Shown: positions 7,088 through 16,112, counted from the stretch's first letter. The stretch is 37,650 bases of DNA from an uncultured Eubacteriales bacterium (GCA_902802575.1 CADCMN010000007.1:1-37650); one strand, 5' to 3'. The notes: generated by a model from the sequence alone, not told the origin. Program-made: numbers and translations.

Positions 7088-8572
7088 ATGGAACAGAGGA
7101 ACTACATCGCCCGGACCAGTGGGCTCAAGGGGAAGGACTATGTGGGCTACGCCCTGGTGGACACGGCGGGCTGCCTCATCTTCAGCTTGGTCACCACCCT
7201 GCTGCAGAAGTATTACACGGACATCCTCCATCTCGGGCCCCTGTTCATCATGCTCATGTTCATGGGCGCCCGGATCTGGGACGCCGTCAACGACCCCATC
7301 ATGGGCCGCATCGCCGACACGGCGAGGCCCGGCCGCTTCGGCCGCTATCGCCCCTGGCTTCTGTACGCCGCCGCGCCGCTGGCCCTTTCGGGGGTGCTCA
7401 TGTTCATGAAGTTCCCGGGCATGGGCGAGCCGGAGCATATCGTGGGCACCGCCGTCTACGCCACCTGCACCTATATCCTCTTTGGGATGATCTACACGGT
7501 CCTGCAGATCCCCTACGGGTCCTTGGCCTCCGTGGTCACCACCGACGACAGGGAGCGGAACAAGCTCTCCATCTTCCGATCCATCGGCGCGGCCCTGGGG
7601 TCCATTCCGGTGCTGCTCATCGCCAGCTTCGCCTATTCGAAGCGATTGGACGCCGACGGCCAGGCGGTGATGGGCGAAAACGGCAAGGCCATCACCGACA
7701 TGCAGTATGCGCCCGTGCTCCGGGGCGTGATCCTCATGGCCATGGCCTCCTTGGTGCTGCTGCTCATCGCGTTCCTGCTGAACAAGGAGCGGGTCCAGGC
7801 CAAGCCCCGGCCCAAGGAAAAGGGCGGGGCCCGGAAGGCCGTGGGGCTGCTGTTCCGGAACCGGGCCTTCGTGGCGGTGAGCCTGGCGTCCATGCTGCTC
7901 CTCTCCGGTCAGATGTTCACCCAGAGCTTCTACACCTACCTCTTCGACGACTATTTCCACGCCAACTGGATGAACCTGGCCACCCAGGCCTGCACCTATT
8001 CGCCCATGCTGGTGATGATGTTCCTCCTGCCCAAGATGGCCCGCAGGATCGGCAAGAAAGAGGTCACGTCCTGGGGCTGCGCGGCGGCCGCCGCGGCGAA
8101 TTTGGCCCTCTTCTTCCTCCGGGGCATGGCGCCGGAGAAGCTCATGTGGGTGTTCCTCCTCCTCTGCTTCGTCTCGGGCTGCGGCCTCACCACGCTGGTG
8201 ATGCAGCTCTGGGCCATGGTGACGGACGCCCTGGACGATCTGGAGGTGAAGACCGGCAGCCGGGACACGGGCACGGCCTACTCCGTGTTCAACTTCTTTA
8301 GGAAGCTGGGCCAGGTCCTCTCCGCCGTGTGCGTCAACGGAGCCCTCCTCGGCATGCACTACCGCTATGAGAAGGGCGCGGTCCAGACCCTGGAAAATCT
8401 GAAGATCATGTACGACCTCGCCACCATCATCCCCGCCGTCCTCTTCGGCCTCATGGCCCTGATCCTCTTCCTGTGGTACCCCCTCTCCCGGCAGCGGGTG
8501 GCCGCCCTGCAGCAGGAGAAGGAACGGACGCTGAAGGAAGGGTACGAAAAGAACCTGATCGACATCGGCTGA
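7088..8572 (+). CDS. GPH-family (MelB-like) sugar:cation symporter
   Basis: 494 residues, about 12 membrane helices, major facilitator superfamily, glycoside-pentoside-hexuronide:cation symporter type. Family marks include YALVDTAGCL near the N-terminus, NDPIMGRIADTARPGRFGRYRPWLL (loop 2-3), QIPYGSLASVVTTDDRERN, and DLEVKTGSRDTGTAYSVFNFFRKLGQ late in the protein. It would import a glycoside with Na+ or H+. The ATG at 7088 follows AGAGGGGGA. It has its own promoter. The GH31 glycosidase and esterase genes about 1.5 kb away on the other strand may use the imported sugar, but they are not in the same transcript. Confidence 0.88.
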   Translation: MEQRNYIARTSGLKGKDYVGYALVDTAGCLIFSLVTTLLQKYYTDILHLGPLFIMLMFMGARIWDAVNDPIMGRIADTARPGRFGRYRPWLLYAAAPLALSGVLMFMKFPGMGEPEHIVGTAVYATCTYILFGMIYTVLQIPYGSLASVVTTDDRERNKLSIFRSIGAALGSIPVLLIASFAYSKRLDADGQAVMGENGKAITDMQYAPVLRGVILMAMASLVLLLIAFLLNKERVQAKPRPKEKGGARKAVGLLFRNRAFVAVSLASMLLLSGQMFTQSFYTYLFDDYFHANWMNLATQACTYSPMLVMMFLLPKMARRIGKKEVTSWGCAAAAAANLALFFLRGMAPEKLMWVFLLLCFVSGCGLTTLVMQLWAMVTDALDDLEVKTGSRDTGTAYSVFNFFRKLGQVLSAVCVNGALLGMHYRYEKGAVQTLENLKIMYDLATIIPAVLFGLMALILFLWYPLSRQRVAALQQEKERTLKEGYEKNLIDIG

Positions 8573-8593
8573 GGTTTCTCATACAACGATACC

Positions 8594-8628
8594 GTATTCT
8601 TGACGAATACCGGGAGACGTGGTAGAGT
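8594..8628 (+). promoter_or_regulatory. lysA promoter with an inverted repeat around the -35 box
   Basis: TTGACG (8600-8605), 17 bp, TAGAGT (8623-8628). The -35 box sits in the loop of the inverted repeat GTATTC (8594-8599) / GAATAC (8605-8610), a possible operator. Confidence 0.6.
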
Positions 8629-8657
8629 AGGCACCAATCACAGCGAGGAGAACCGCC

Positions 8658-9992
8658 ATGGATCGACCCACCATCCCCTCTATCTGCCCCAAGACCGCCC
8701 TCTGTTCCAACCTGGATCGAAGGGACGGGCATCTGCGCTTTGCCGGCCAGGACGCCGTGGACCTTGCCCGGACCTACGGCACCCCTCTGTACCTGATGGA
8801 CGAGGACCGGATCCGGTATAACTGCCGCCTGTACACGGAAGCGTTCCAAAACTGTTTCCCCAAGGGCTCCCGGGTCCTGTATGCCAGCAAGGCCGCCTCC
8901 TTTCGACAGATGTGCCGGATCGTCCGGCAGGAGGGCCTGGGGCTGGATGTGGTTTCCTCCGGGGAGATCCATACGGCCGGGACGGCGGGCTTCCCCATGG
9001 ACCTGGTCTATTATCACGGGAACAACAAGACGGACGAGGATATCGCCTTCGCCATGGACGCGGGTGTGGGCTGCTTCGTGGTGGACGGGGTGGAGGAGCT
9101 TTTGGCCTTGGAGGCGGAGGCGTGCCGCCGGAACGTGCGGCAGAAGGTCCTGCTTCGGATCACCCCCGGCATCGACCCCCACACCTACGACGCCGTCAGC
9201 ACCGGAAAGGTGGATTCCAAGTTCGGCGTGTCCATCGAGACCGGTCAGGCGGAGCCCTTCGTGGGCCTGGCCCTGGCCCAGCCCCATCTTTATGTGGCCG
9301 GCTTCCACTGCCATGTGGGGTCCCAGGTCTTCTGGGAGGACGTGTTCGAACGGTCGGTCATGGTGATGATGGCCTTCATCCGCACCGTCCGCGACCGCTG
9401 CGGCTATTTGCCGGAGGAGCTGGATCTGGGCGGCGGCTACGGCGTACGGTATGTGGAGAGCGACCCGGAGATCCATATCCCCCGGAAGATCGCATCCGTG
9501 GCGGAAACGCTGTACGCCATCGCAAAGCGGCTGGACCTGCCCGTGCCCAAGGTGCTCATGGAGCCGGGCCGCAGCATTGTGGCGGACGCGGGCATGACTC
9601 TGTACACCGTGGGGTCCATCAAGGAGATCACCGGCTACAAGCGCTACGTCTCCATCGACGGCGGCATGTCCGACAACCCCCGCTACGCCCTCTACGGCTC
9701 TCAATACACCTGCTGCAACGCGAGCCGCATGGACGAGCCCTCCGAGATGCGCTGCGATCTGGTGGGTCGGTGCTGCGAAAGCGGCGACGTCATCCAGCCG
9801 GACATCCTCCTGCCCGAGACCACGAAGCGGGGGGATGTGGTGGCCGTCTGCACCACGGGGGCCTACAACTTTTCCATGGCCTCCGGCTATAACCGTATGC
9901 TGCGCCCGCCGGTGGTCATGCTGAAGGAGGGCCGATCCTACGTGGCCGTGCAGCGAGAGACATTGGACGATATGATACGGTTGGATCAGTGA
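8658..9992 (+). CDS. lysA: Diaminopimelate decarboxylase
   Basis: 444 residues, a PLP-dependent fold III decarboxylase that converts meso-diaminopimelate to lysine, the last step of the pathway. Visible motifs are YASKAAS (PLP lysine K78), GLDVVSSGE, HCHVGSQ, LDLGGGYG, EPGRSIVADAG (phosphate site), SIDGGMSDNPRYALY, and the substrate-side Cys/Asp motif CCESGDV. The length is normal. The ATG at 8658 follows GAGGAG. It is transcribed alone, with its own promoter and a strong terminator behind it. Ornithine/arginine decarboxylase relatives are less likely given the CESGD and GGMSDNPR motifs. Confidence 0.93.
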   Translation: MDRPTIPSICPKTALCSNLDRRDGHLRFAGQDAVDLARTYGTPLYLMDEDRIRYNCRLYTEAFQNCFPKGSRVLYASKAASFRQMCRIVRQEGLGLDVVSSGEIHTAGTAGFPMDLVYYHGNNKTDEDIAFAMDAGVGCFVVDGVEELLALEAEACRRNVRQKVLLRITPGIDPHTYDAVSTGKVDSKFGVSIETGQAEPFVGLALAQPHLYVAGFHCHVGSQVFWEDVFERSVMVMMAFIRTVRDRCGYLPEELDLGGGYGVRYVESDPEIHIPRKIASVAETLYAIAKRLDLPVPKVLMEPGRSIVADAGMTLYTVGSIKEITGYKRYVSIDGGMSDNPRYALYGSQYTCCNASRMDEPSEMRCDLVGRCCESGDVIQPDILLPETTKRGDVVAVCTTGAYNFSMASGYNRMLRPPVVMLKEGRSYVAVQRETLDDMIRLDQ

Positions 9993-10004
9993 GCCCATAC
10001 ATAT

Positions 10005-10034
10005 AAGAGACCGCGATTTCGCGGTCTCTTTTGC
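10005..10034. terminator. Strong terminator after lysA (probably bidirectional)
   Basis: Perfect 11-bp stem AAGAGACCGCG (10005-10015) / CGCGGTCTCTT (10020-10030), 4-nt loop, then TTGCTTTT. It also lies just after the end of the convergent GH31 gene. Confidence 0.88.
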
Positions 10035-10040
10035 TTTTGG

Positions 10041-12050
10041 TCAGGCTTTGACGAACCACACCGGCTCGTCCTCAACGAGGCAGGGGACGATGAGCTCCTC
10101 CCCGGGGGGATAGAGAGGGCCTTGGCCCCGAAGTCGCCAGCCGCCGCCCAACTTGGGCAGGGTCAGGGCCACGTTCACCGCCCCCTCATCGAAGACGGGG
10201 CAGACCAATATGTCCTCGCCGCACATAAACCAGTCGCTCTCCACGGGATATTCGTCGTCCAGCAGGAACACGGGCCGGATCAGGGGTTCGTGACGAAGGC
10301 GGGCCTGCTCCGCCTGCTCATAGAGGTAGGGGACCAGCCGCTCCCGCAGGGCGAAGAGCCGCCGGACGGCGGGCAGCAGGTCCGGGTACAGCCAGGGCAT
10401 GGTGGGCTCTGCCCCCGGCTTCCAGGAGTGGAGCACGAACCGGGGCAGGAACACGCCGTATTGGAGCCAGCGGAGGAACAGCTCCCGGCCGGGCTGGGGT
10501 CCCGCGAAGCCGCCCACGTCCGGGCCGAAGAACAGGAAGCCCGAAAGGGCCATGGTCATGGCCTGGTAATGGTTGTACCTCAGGTCCCGGAAGTCCGTCA
10601 GGTTGTCTCCGGTCCAGGTGGAGGCCACCCGCTGGGTACCCGCCATGGCGCAGCGGGACACGTTGAAGGGCGTTTCGACGCCCGCTTCCAGGCAGGCCTC
10701 CCGGCTGGCCCTGGCCATGAGGTATGAGAACAGGGGCCGGACCCGGGCGGCAGGCAGGGGGCGGCCGAAGCCATAGGCCAGCACGTCGTCGTCCCACACG
10801 TCGTATTCGTTGTTGTCGTTCCAGATGTCCGTATAGCCCTTGTCGATGAGCTGCTCCTTCACGCATCGCTTCCAGAAGGCATAGGCGTCGGGGTTGGTGA
10901 AGTCGAGGTAGCTGGCCATGCCGCCCCAGAAGGGGAATTGGGCGGGGCGGCCGTCGGCGCAGCGCAGGAACCAGCCGTTGGCCGCGATCGTTTCATAGAG
11001 GGGATGATCCGTGAGGAAGGCGGGCTTCACGTTGGGGATCAGGGCCATGCCGTGATCCCGGAAACAGGCGGCCAGCCCTTCCGGCGAGGGGATCTTGTCC
11101 AAATTCCAGTGGAACACGCAGCGCCTGTCCCCGATTTGGGTATACCCGCTGGAGAGATAGAACCCCCGGCAGGGGATGCCGTTTTCCTCGCACCTGGTCA
11201 CGAACCCCCGCAGCTGCCGATCCGCGTCGGGGGCGTCGGTGTAGGCCATGGTGCTCCCGCAGTAGGAGAAGGCCCACTTCGGCACGGGGGCGGCCATGCC
11301 GGTGAGGGCGGAGAAGCGACGGATGATCTCCATGGGCGTGCCCAAAATCAGGTAGAAGACCAGGTTCTCCTCCTCGAAGCGGACGCTGCGGAAGGGCTCG
11401 AAATAGTTGTCGTGCTCCCGGCCCAGGTCCGTGGCGCCCCGGGACAGGGTGTCGTAGAAGAGGCCGTAGCTCCCGGCCCCGTGACGGCAGAGATAGAAGG
11501 GCAGGTGCTTATAGAGGGGGTCGCTGCTCTCCGCCCGGAAGCCCATGGCGTCCCCGGTGTGCAGCAAAAACCGCTGTCCGGCCTTGTTCACAGGGCCGCA
11601 CTTGTCGCCGAGACCGAAGATCTCCTCGCCTTCGAACCGGTCCGCATAGTGGACGGACCCGGCTCCCAGCTCCCCGGCGAAGTTGTACGCAAGGCCGCTG
11701 CGGTCCCGGTACAGGAGGCCCTTCTCCGTCCGGGCGCTGATGCGGAAGTTTTTGAGTTCGACGGAGAAATCCACCCCGTCCAGGGCGAAACAAAGCGTCC
11801 CGTCCGCCTCCGTGACCGCCGGAGCAAGGGGCGTGAAGCCCTCCAGCGACAGCTTGTCCCGGCCGGCGAGGGGCACGTCCGCCCCCTGGGGGCACACGCT
11901 CCAGGTGGGCACCAGGGGCACGCCGTCCCGGATCAGGGCCACCCGCAGCATATGGGGCAGGAAATCGAGGCGCATGGTGACCCCGTCCGCCCCGTAGATC
12001 CGATGGCCGGGGCCGGCCTCGATCAAACCGAACCGATGATCGAACTTCAT
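10041..12050 (-). CDS. Glycoside hydrolase family 31 enzyme
   Basis: 669 residues. N-terminal galactose-mutarotase-like beta domain (to about 250), then the (beta/alpha)8 barrel beginning KWAFSYCGSTMAY, then a C-terminal beta domain. The nucleophile is Asp412 in DIWNDNNEYD, and the acid/base candidate is Asp482 in STWTGDN. GH31 includes alpha-glucosidases, alpha-xylosidases and sulfoquinovosidases; the NDNNE variant does not let me choose. No signal peptide, so it is cytoplasmic and presumably acts on imported oligosaccharides. The ATG overlaps the stop of the carboxylesterase gene (ATGA), so the two are coupled. Confidence 0.9.
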   Translation of the reverse strand: MKFDHRFGLIEAGPGHRIYGADGVTMRLDFLPHMLRVALIRDGVPLVPTWSVCPQGADVPLAGRDKLSLEGFTPLAPAVTEADGTLCFALDGVDFSVELKNFRISARTEKGLLYRDRSGLAYNFAGELGAGSVHYADRFEGEEIFGLGDKCGPVNKAGQRFLLHTGDAMGFRAESSDPLYKHLPFYLCRHGAGSYGLFYDTLSRGATDLGREHDNYFEPFRSVRFEEENLVFYLILGTPMEIIRRFSALTGMAAPVPKWAFSYCGSTMAYTDAPDADRQLRGFVTRCEENGIPCRGFYLSSGYTQIGDRRCVFHWNLDKIPSPEGLAACFRDHGMALIPNVKPAFLTDHPLYETIAANGWFLRCADGRPAQFPFWGGMASYLDFTNPDAYAFWKRCVKEQLIDKGYTDIWNDNNEYDVWDDDVLAYGFGRPLPAARVRPLFSYLMARASREACLEAGVETPFNVSRCAMAGTQRVASTWTGDNLTDFRDLRYNHYQAMTMALSGFLFFGPDVGGFAGPQPGRELFLRWLQYGVFLPRFVLHSWKPGAEPTMPWLYPDLLPAVRRLFALRERLVPYLYEQAEQARLRHEPLIRPVFLLDDEYPVESDWFMCGEDILVCPVFDEGAVNVALTLPKLGGGWRLRGQGPLYPPGEELIVPCLVEDEPVWFVKA

Positions 12051-13381
12051 GCTTTGGGGTCCCCCTTGGTGAGCATGTTTTTGAGGAGCTTCCCGTAGGG
12101 CACCGGCCCCATCTTCGTCCCCCGGGGCCCGATCCGCAATGCGGGCTTCCCCTTCCGCCAGGGGGGCAGACCGGGGCCGTTGGGGTCTCCGGTGCGGGCG
12201 AAGTTCACGAGATAGTCCATCATCTGCTCCGATGCCTCATGATCCCGCTTCCCGTAGGGCCGCCAGCTTCGATCCAGGGTACCGAACATATAGCGAAGGT
12301 CCGAGGAGTGGAAGGCCCGGTTGTCGTCGCTGGGGGCGTCCAAATCGAAACAGTAGAGATACGCCCCGTTCCGGCGGCCGAATCTGTTGCCGATGAAGGC
12401 CATGACGGGGGCGTACATGTCGTTGTTGGTGTAGCCGATGAGATAGTCCACGGGGAGGGGCGACTCGATGAGCTGGTCCACGGGTCTGGGCAGCAAGAAG
12501 CCGTCGATGACGGGCATGGTGTGATAGATGCCGTCCTTTCGCAGGGCCTTGATCCTCTCCACCGCTTCGAATATGTCCTCCAAGGGCGCGGCCTTCAGCG
12601 CCTCAAAGCTCTTGCACCCGGCCAGCGCCATGAATTGGCGCCAGTATTCGCGGGTGCTCTCGGCGGGCCGAGGCAGGGCGAACCTGGGGAACAGGCCCCC
12701 GCCGCTCATCATGACCGCCCGGCGAAACAGGCCCCGGTGGGCCGGATTCAAACACAGGTATTGCACGGAGATGGCGCCGGCGCTCTGGCCCATCAGGGTG
12801 ATGTTGTCCGGGTCCCCGCCGAAGGCGGAGATGTGGGCTCTGACCCAGCGCAGGGCGGTGAGCTGATCGTCCAGGCCGAAGTTGCCGTCCCGGCCGTACG
12901 CCCTTTGGATCTCCTCGTGGGTGAGATACCCCAAGGGCCCCACCCGATAGTTGGCCATCACCGCCACGGCCCCCCGCCGGGCCCAGCCGCTGCCGTCGAA
13001 GGGGTCCTCCGCATTGAGGCCGGAGTCGAAGCCGCCGCCGTAGAAGAACAGGATCACGGGGGCGTTTTTGGCTTCATAGGGGGCGTAGACGTTCAAGTTC
13101 AGGCAGTCCTCGGAATAGGCGAATGCGCTGCCCTCCCGGTATTCCTTCTTGTAGAACAGCCGCACCGGGTCCTCCAGATGCTCGTGGACGGCCCGGTTCT
13201 GGGGGCAGCCGGGGCCGAAGCCGGCGGCGTCCAGCACCCCGTCCCAGCGGTCCACGGCCTGGGCGTACTCGAACCGCCCGGCCTTCCCAAAGGGCACCCC
13301 CCGGAACACCAGACATTTTCCGTTGTCCAGCCCCCGGATGGCCCCTAAGGGCGTCGTAACTACCGTTTCCCTGTATGCCAT
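12047..13381 (-). CDS. Type B carboxylesterase
   Basis: 444 residues of the carboxylesterase/cholinesterase-like alpha/beta hydrolases. Visible are the oxyanion loop FFYGGGFDSG, SEDCLNLNVYAP, the nucleophile elbow GQSAG (Ser200), and the histidine region AFHSSDLRYMFG. The usual acid motif NxDEG reads NNDMYAP, so the glutamate is not at its normal place and an aspartate may serve. Start: ATG at 13381, giving the typical beginning ETVVTTPLGAIRG, with AAGGA upstream; a GTG at 13420 lies inside a palindromic repeat and is unlikely. It could remove acyl groups from a sugar that the coupled GH31 enzyme then cleaves (inference). Confidence 0.86.
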   Translation of the reverse strand: MAYRETVVTTPLGAIRGLDNGKCLVFRGVPFGKAGRFEYAQAVDRWDGVLDAAGFGPGCPQNRAVHEHLEDPVRLFYKKEYREGSAFAYSEDCLNLNVYAPYEAKNAPVILFFYGGGFDSGLNAEDPFDGSGWARRGAVAVMANYRVGPLGYLTHEEIQRAYGRDGNFGLDDQLTALRWVRAHISAFGGDPDNITLMGQSAGAISVQYLCLNPAHRGLFRRAVMMSGGGLFPRFALPRPAESTREYWRQFMALAGCKSFEALKAAPLEDIFEAVERIKALRKDGIYHTMPVIDGFLLPRPVDQLIESPLPVDYLIGYTNNDMYAPVMAFIGNRFGRRNGAYLYCFDLDAPSDDNRAFHSSDLRYMFGTLDRSWRPYGKRDHEASEQMMDYLVNFARTGDPNGPGLPPWRKGKPALRIGPRGTKMGPVPYGKLLKNMLTKGDPKA

Positions 13382-13405
13382 GAATCCTTCGATCCCTTCT
13401 ACAAG

Positions 13406-13460
13406 TTCTTTTGGCTGCACCTTTTCTTACAAGAAAAGGTGCGAGCTTTCAATAGGTTCC
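13406..13460 (-). repeat. Dispersed palindromic repeat, copy A
   Basis: A 55-bp element with perfect 12-bp arms GCACCTTTTCTT (13417-13428) / AAGAAAAGGTGC (13431-13442), flanked by TTCTTTTGG and GCTTTCAAT...GTTCC. It aligns over its whole length with copy D (36718-36770). It lies between the membrane hydrolase stop and the carboxylesterase start. Confidence 0.75.
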
Positions 13461-13462
13461 TA

Positions 13463-15484
13463 TCATAGCATGGCTGAGCCGCCGGTGACGATCCAGGCCG
13501 CCAGGGAGGCGATGAGCAGCGCTCCGGAGTACACGCTGCCCGTGCGGCGGTAGAACCAGGTGCCCAGGAGGCTGAACACCAAAACCTGGGGCACGAACAG
13601 AATGAGCAGCGACATGAACGGCCCGCCGAAGGTGGACCCGAAGAGCACATCCGCCCCGGGACCGATGTTCAGGAAGAAGGGCACGTACTCGATGAGCACG
13701 ATCAGCAGCACCCCGCCCACCATCATGAGGGCGTTGCACCACCAGGCCCCAAAGAACCCCTTGGCCCCCTTCTCATAGGCGGCTTCGGTGCGCATGGAGG
13801 CCATGATCTTTGAATTGTTCAGCAGGAAGAACAGGGCGAACAGGGGCAAATACACGCAGAACTGGCCGAAGCGGGCCGGGGTGAAGGTCTTAAAGAAGGG
13901 CCAGATGAACCGAAGGTCCAGCAGATACACCCCGGCCAGGGCCACCACGGCGTAGACCATGCCAAGCAGACACAGCACCAGCAGAGCCGACCGGCCTAGG
14001 AGCCCCCAGCTGATCTTCATGGGCGCCTGCTCGCTGCCCAGGCCCATGCCGTACCAGCCGTCGAAGGTCTCGGCCTTCTTCGCCTTGCGCCAGCCGGTCC
14101 AGGAGGTCACCACCATCACCAGGATCAGCAGGGAATACCAGCCGATGAAGCCGTTGCCCACGGTCATGCGGAAGATCCCCTCCGGCAGGGGCAGCAGCGC
14201 GTGGCCCAGCTGGGTCATGAACGGGTAGGTGAGGCCCGCGATCAGCAGCGTGATGACGGCCCCCTTCCACCATTTTTTCCGGGGCTTGATGTTCGCTTTC
14301 GGCGGCAGGGCCTGGGGGATGGCGGCGAAGAAGGGGACGGTGAGCAGCAGCTCTGAGAGGGGCACCATGGCGAGGAGCGTCAGCAGCATAGCGAGGAGCA
14401 CCAGCCACTCCTTGCCCATGGCGATCTGATCCGTGGCGGGAAGGTCCTTCATGCTCTCCGCCCCGAAGGCGTCCCGGAACCAATCCAGGGCCACGGCCAG
14501 CCCGTGGCTGTGGTGGGTGGTGAGCCGGTGATTGGTGTAGAGGAGCTCCATGCGCCGGGCGCTGCCGTCGCTGAAGGTGCCGTAGGTCCTGTCCCAGGCG
14601 GCCATCTCAGGGGTGGCGCCCAAAAACTCGCACCGCAGGTCGGAGGTGAGGAGCCTGTCGTCCACCACCCGCTGGTAGTCGCGGAAATAGCTGAATTCGT
14701 CCCACTTGGCCTGGAGCAGAAGCACGTTGTTGAAATGGATCTTGCTCGTATCGTAGACGCTGTCCCGGAACAGCTCCCCGCACTGGAGGACCGTGGCCCG
14801 AGGCTCGATATCCGTGCCCGCGAAGGCCGCCGCCACGGACCAGCCGGCCCAGGTGCCCATGGAGTGGCCGCTGATGCCCAGGCGGGTGGGATCCACGTTG
14901 TCCATGGTGGCCAGGACCGCATAGGCCGCCGCGCCGCCGCAGGAGCTGTCCGTGATCTCGTTGCCGGCGTCGTCCTTGGAATAGTGGTCGTCAAAGAAAC
15001 TGAGGTTGGAGAAGTTCATGAGCAGGCGATAGCGGACCGTGCCGCCCGCCTTCTTGAAGGTGCCCGTTTCGATGCTGTCCTCCCCGTAGTTCACCTTCAC
15101 GGTGTGGTTCACATACCCACGCTCCCGGAGCCCGGGCTCGGAGAAGCCGTGGCCGTATTCGTCCAGGGACAGGACCACCACGCCCCGGCGGGCCAGCTCG
15201 ATGGCGTAGGCGGCGTTGGTCTCCCGATCGTTCTGGTACCCGTGGAGCAGCAGCACGCCCGGGGCTTTGTGTTCCGCCGTGGCGGTTTTGGGCGTGTAGA
15301 GCTTGTAGGTCATCCGGCCCAGATGTTCCTTGCCGCCCTCGCCCCGGTAGGCGTCGATGACGCCCTCGGTGACGGCGATATTGCCGTGGTCGGTCTGGAT
15401 GCCGTTGGCCAGCGTCAGCGCCCCAAAGGCGGCGACGAGCAGCACCGCCAGCAAAACGGCCCACTTTGTCCTTGCTTTTTTCAT
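13463..15484 (-). CDS. Membrane-embedded alpha/beta hydrolase (hydrolase domain plus multi-helix C-terminal half)
   Basis: 673 residues. An N-terminal helix (about 8-26) is followed by an alpha/beta hydrolase domain (about 70-380) with the oxyanion motif LLLHGYQND, LDEYGHG, the nucleophile elbow GHSMG (Ser208) and a late HHSHG histidine. The second half (about 385-673) holds roughly eight membrane helices. The hydrolase domain therefore probably faces outside, tethered to a membrane domain of unknown role. The ribosome site AAAGGGG precedes the ATG at 15484. It is the first gene of a minus-strand run with the carboxylesterase and GH31, but a palindromic repeat separates it from them. The substrate is unknown; an exported lipid or peptide esterase is possible. 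Confidence 0.84.
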   Translation of the reverse strand: MKKARTKWAVLLAVLLVAAFGALTLANGIQTDHGNIAVTEGVIDAYRGEGGKEHLGRMTYKLYTPKTATAEHKAPGVLLLHGYQNDRETNAAYAIELARRGVVVLSLDEYGHGFSEPGLRERGYVNHTVKVNYGEDSIETGTFKKAGGTVRYRLLMNFSNLSFFDDHYSKDDAGNEITDSSCGGAAAYAVLATMDNVDPTRLGISGHSMGTWAGWSVAAAFAGTDIEPRATVLQCGELFRDSVYDTSKIHFNNVLLLQAKWDEFSYFRDYQRVVDDRLLTSDLRCEFLGATPEMAAWDRTYGTFSDGSARRMELLYTNHRLTTHHSHGLAVALDWFRDAFGAESMKDLPATDQIAMGKEWLVLLAMLLTLLAMVPLSELLLTVPFFAAIPQALPPKANIKPRKKWWKGAVITLLIAGLTYPFMTQLGHALLPLPEGIFRMTVGNGFIGWYSLLILVMVVTSWTGWRKAKKAETFDGWYGMGLGSEQAPMKISWGLLGRSALLVLCLLGMVYAVVALAGVYLLDLRFIWPFFKTFTPARFGQFCVYLPLFALFFLLNNSKIMASMRTEAAYEKGAKGFFGAWWCNALMMVGGVLLIVLIEYVPFFLNIGPGADVLFGSTFGGPFMSLLILFVPQVLVFSLLGTWFYRRTGSVYSGALLIASLAAWIVTGGSAML

Positions 15485-15504
15485 GAAGATACCCCTTTCT
15501 ATTT

Positions 15505-15530
15505 GGGCCTTTTCCGGAAAGAAAAGGCCC
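15505..15530. repeat. Dispersed palindromic repeat, copy B
   Basis: Perfect 10-bp arms GGGCCTTTTC (15505-15514) / GAAAAGGCCC (15521-15530), then GCGAAAATG, the same CTTTTC/GAAAAG core and GCGAA flank as copies A and D. It lies just upstream of the membrane hydrolase gene. Confidence 0.65.
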
Positions 15531-15589
15531 GCGAAAATGATTCACTGAATAAAGTGGTATGGAGCAGAAACGCTTATATCATCCCGAGT

Positions 15590-15650
15590 TTCTCTTTTTT
15601 CGGTCCCTCTTTTCTTCTTTGTATAAAGAGATAAAAGGGACAAAAAGGGA
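15590..15650 (-). repeat. Degenerate hairpin element downstream of the PPOX-fold gene (repeat copy G)
   Basis: On the minus strand, GTCCCTTTTATCTCTTT pairs imperfectly with AAAGAAGAAAAGAGGGAC, followed by CGAAAAAAGAGAAACTCGGG. The last part resembles CGAAAAAAGAGAAGCCTATG at 16758-16777. It may act as a terminator for the gene ending at 15654, but it lacks a clean T-run. Confidence 0.4.
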
Positions 15651-15653
15651 TTT

Positions 15654-16055
15654 TTACAGCGTCACTGTCTCCGGCGGGGCGCCGAAGGAGGAGAAGACGG
15701 CCGTGGCGTCGGCAAAGTAGAGGACCTGGGTGTTGCCGTCGTCGGGGTCGTACATCCGCTTCAGGCTGGGATACTTGTCCAGCATGGCCGCCTTGACCTC
15801 CCGCCGATCGTCGTTCAGGAGCTTGCCGGAAACCCGGACCCATTGGCCTTTATGGAAGGCGCAGATCTCCGCCTTGGGGTTCTCAAACAGCTGCTTGGAC
15901 ACGGGCTTCACCTTCCCGGTCTGGATGTAGAGTTTTCCCTCGTAGACCAATGCCGTGCCGAAGGGCCGCACCCGGGGCTGATCCCCCTCTGCGGTGGCCA
16001 GGTAGTACACCTGGGCTTCCTCCAAAAATGCGCACACTTTTTCCGCAGCGTTCAT
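15654..16055 (-). CDS. Pyridoxamine 5'-phosphate oxidase-fold protein
   Basis: 133 residues with the split-barrel flavin-binding fold of the PNPOx-like family. Visible are VYYLATAEGDQPRVRPFG (first strands), GKLYIQTGKVKPVSKQLFENPKAEIC, GQWVRVSGKL and a tail LYFADATAVFSSFG. Such small proteins bind FMN or F420 and are often annotated as general stress or nitroimidazole-resistance-like proteins; the substrate is unknown. The ATG at 16055 has a perfect AAGGAGG 8 nt upstream, so the longer frame is not needed. It is divergent from the phosphodiesterase gene, with overlapping promoters. Confidence 0.86.
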   Translation of the reverse strand: MNAAEKVCAFLEEAQVYYLATAEGDQPRVRPFGTALVYEGKLYIQTGKVKPVSKQLFENPKAEICAFHKGQWVRVSGKLLNDDRREVKAAMLDKYPSLKRMYDPDDGNTQVLYFADATAVFSSFGAPPETVTL

Positions 16056-16083
16056 ATCCAAATCCTCCTTGGCTCTTTTTTTC

Positions 16084-16112
16084 AGAATAAAGGCTTTGGG
16101 CCCGATTGTCAA
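16084..16112 (-). promoter_or_regulatory. Promoter of the PPOX-fold gene
   Basis: On the minus strand, consensus TTGACA (16107-16112), 17 bp, TATTCT (16084-16089). Its -35 box overlaps the -35 box of the divergent phosphodiesterase promoter. Confidence 0.72.

Noticed and set aside
6332-8359. 675-residue minus-strand frame opposite the XRE and symporter genes
   Set aside because: Shadow of two well-supported plus-strand genes; low-complexity His/Gly/Glu composition.
13382-13420. GTG start at 13420 for the carboxylesterase
   Set aside because: It lies inside a dispersed palindromic repeat and adds residues not typical of the family. ATG 13381 gives the normal N-terminus.
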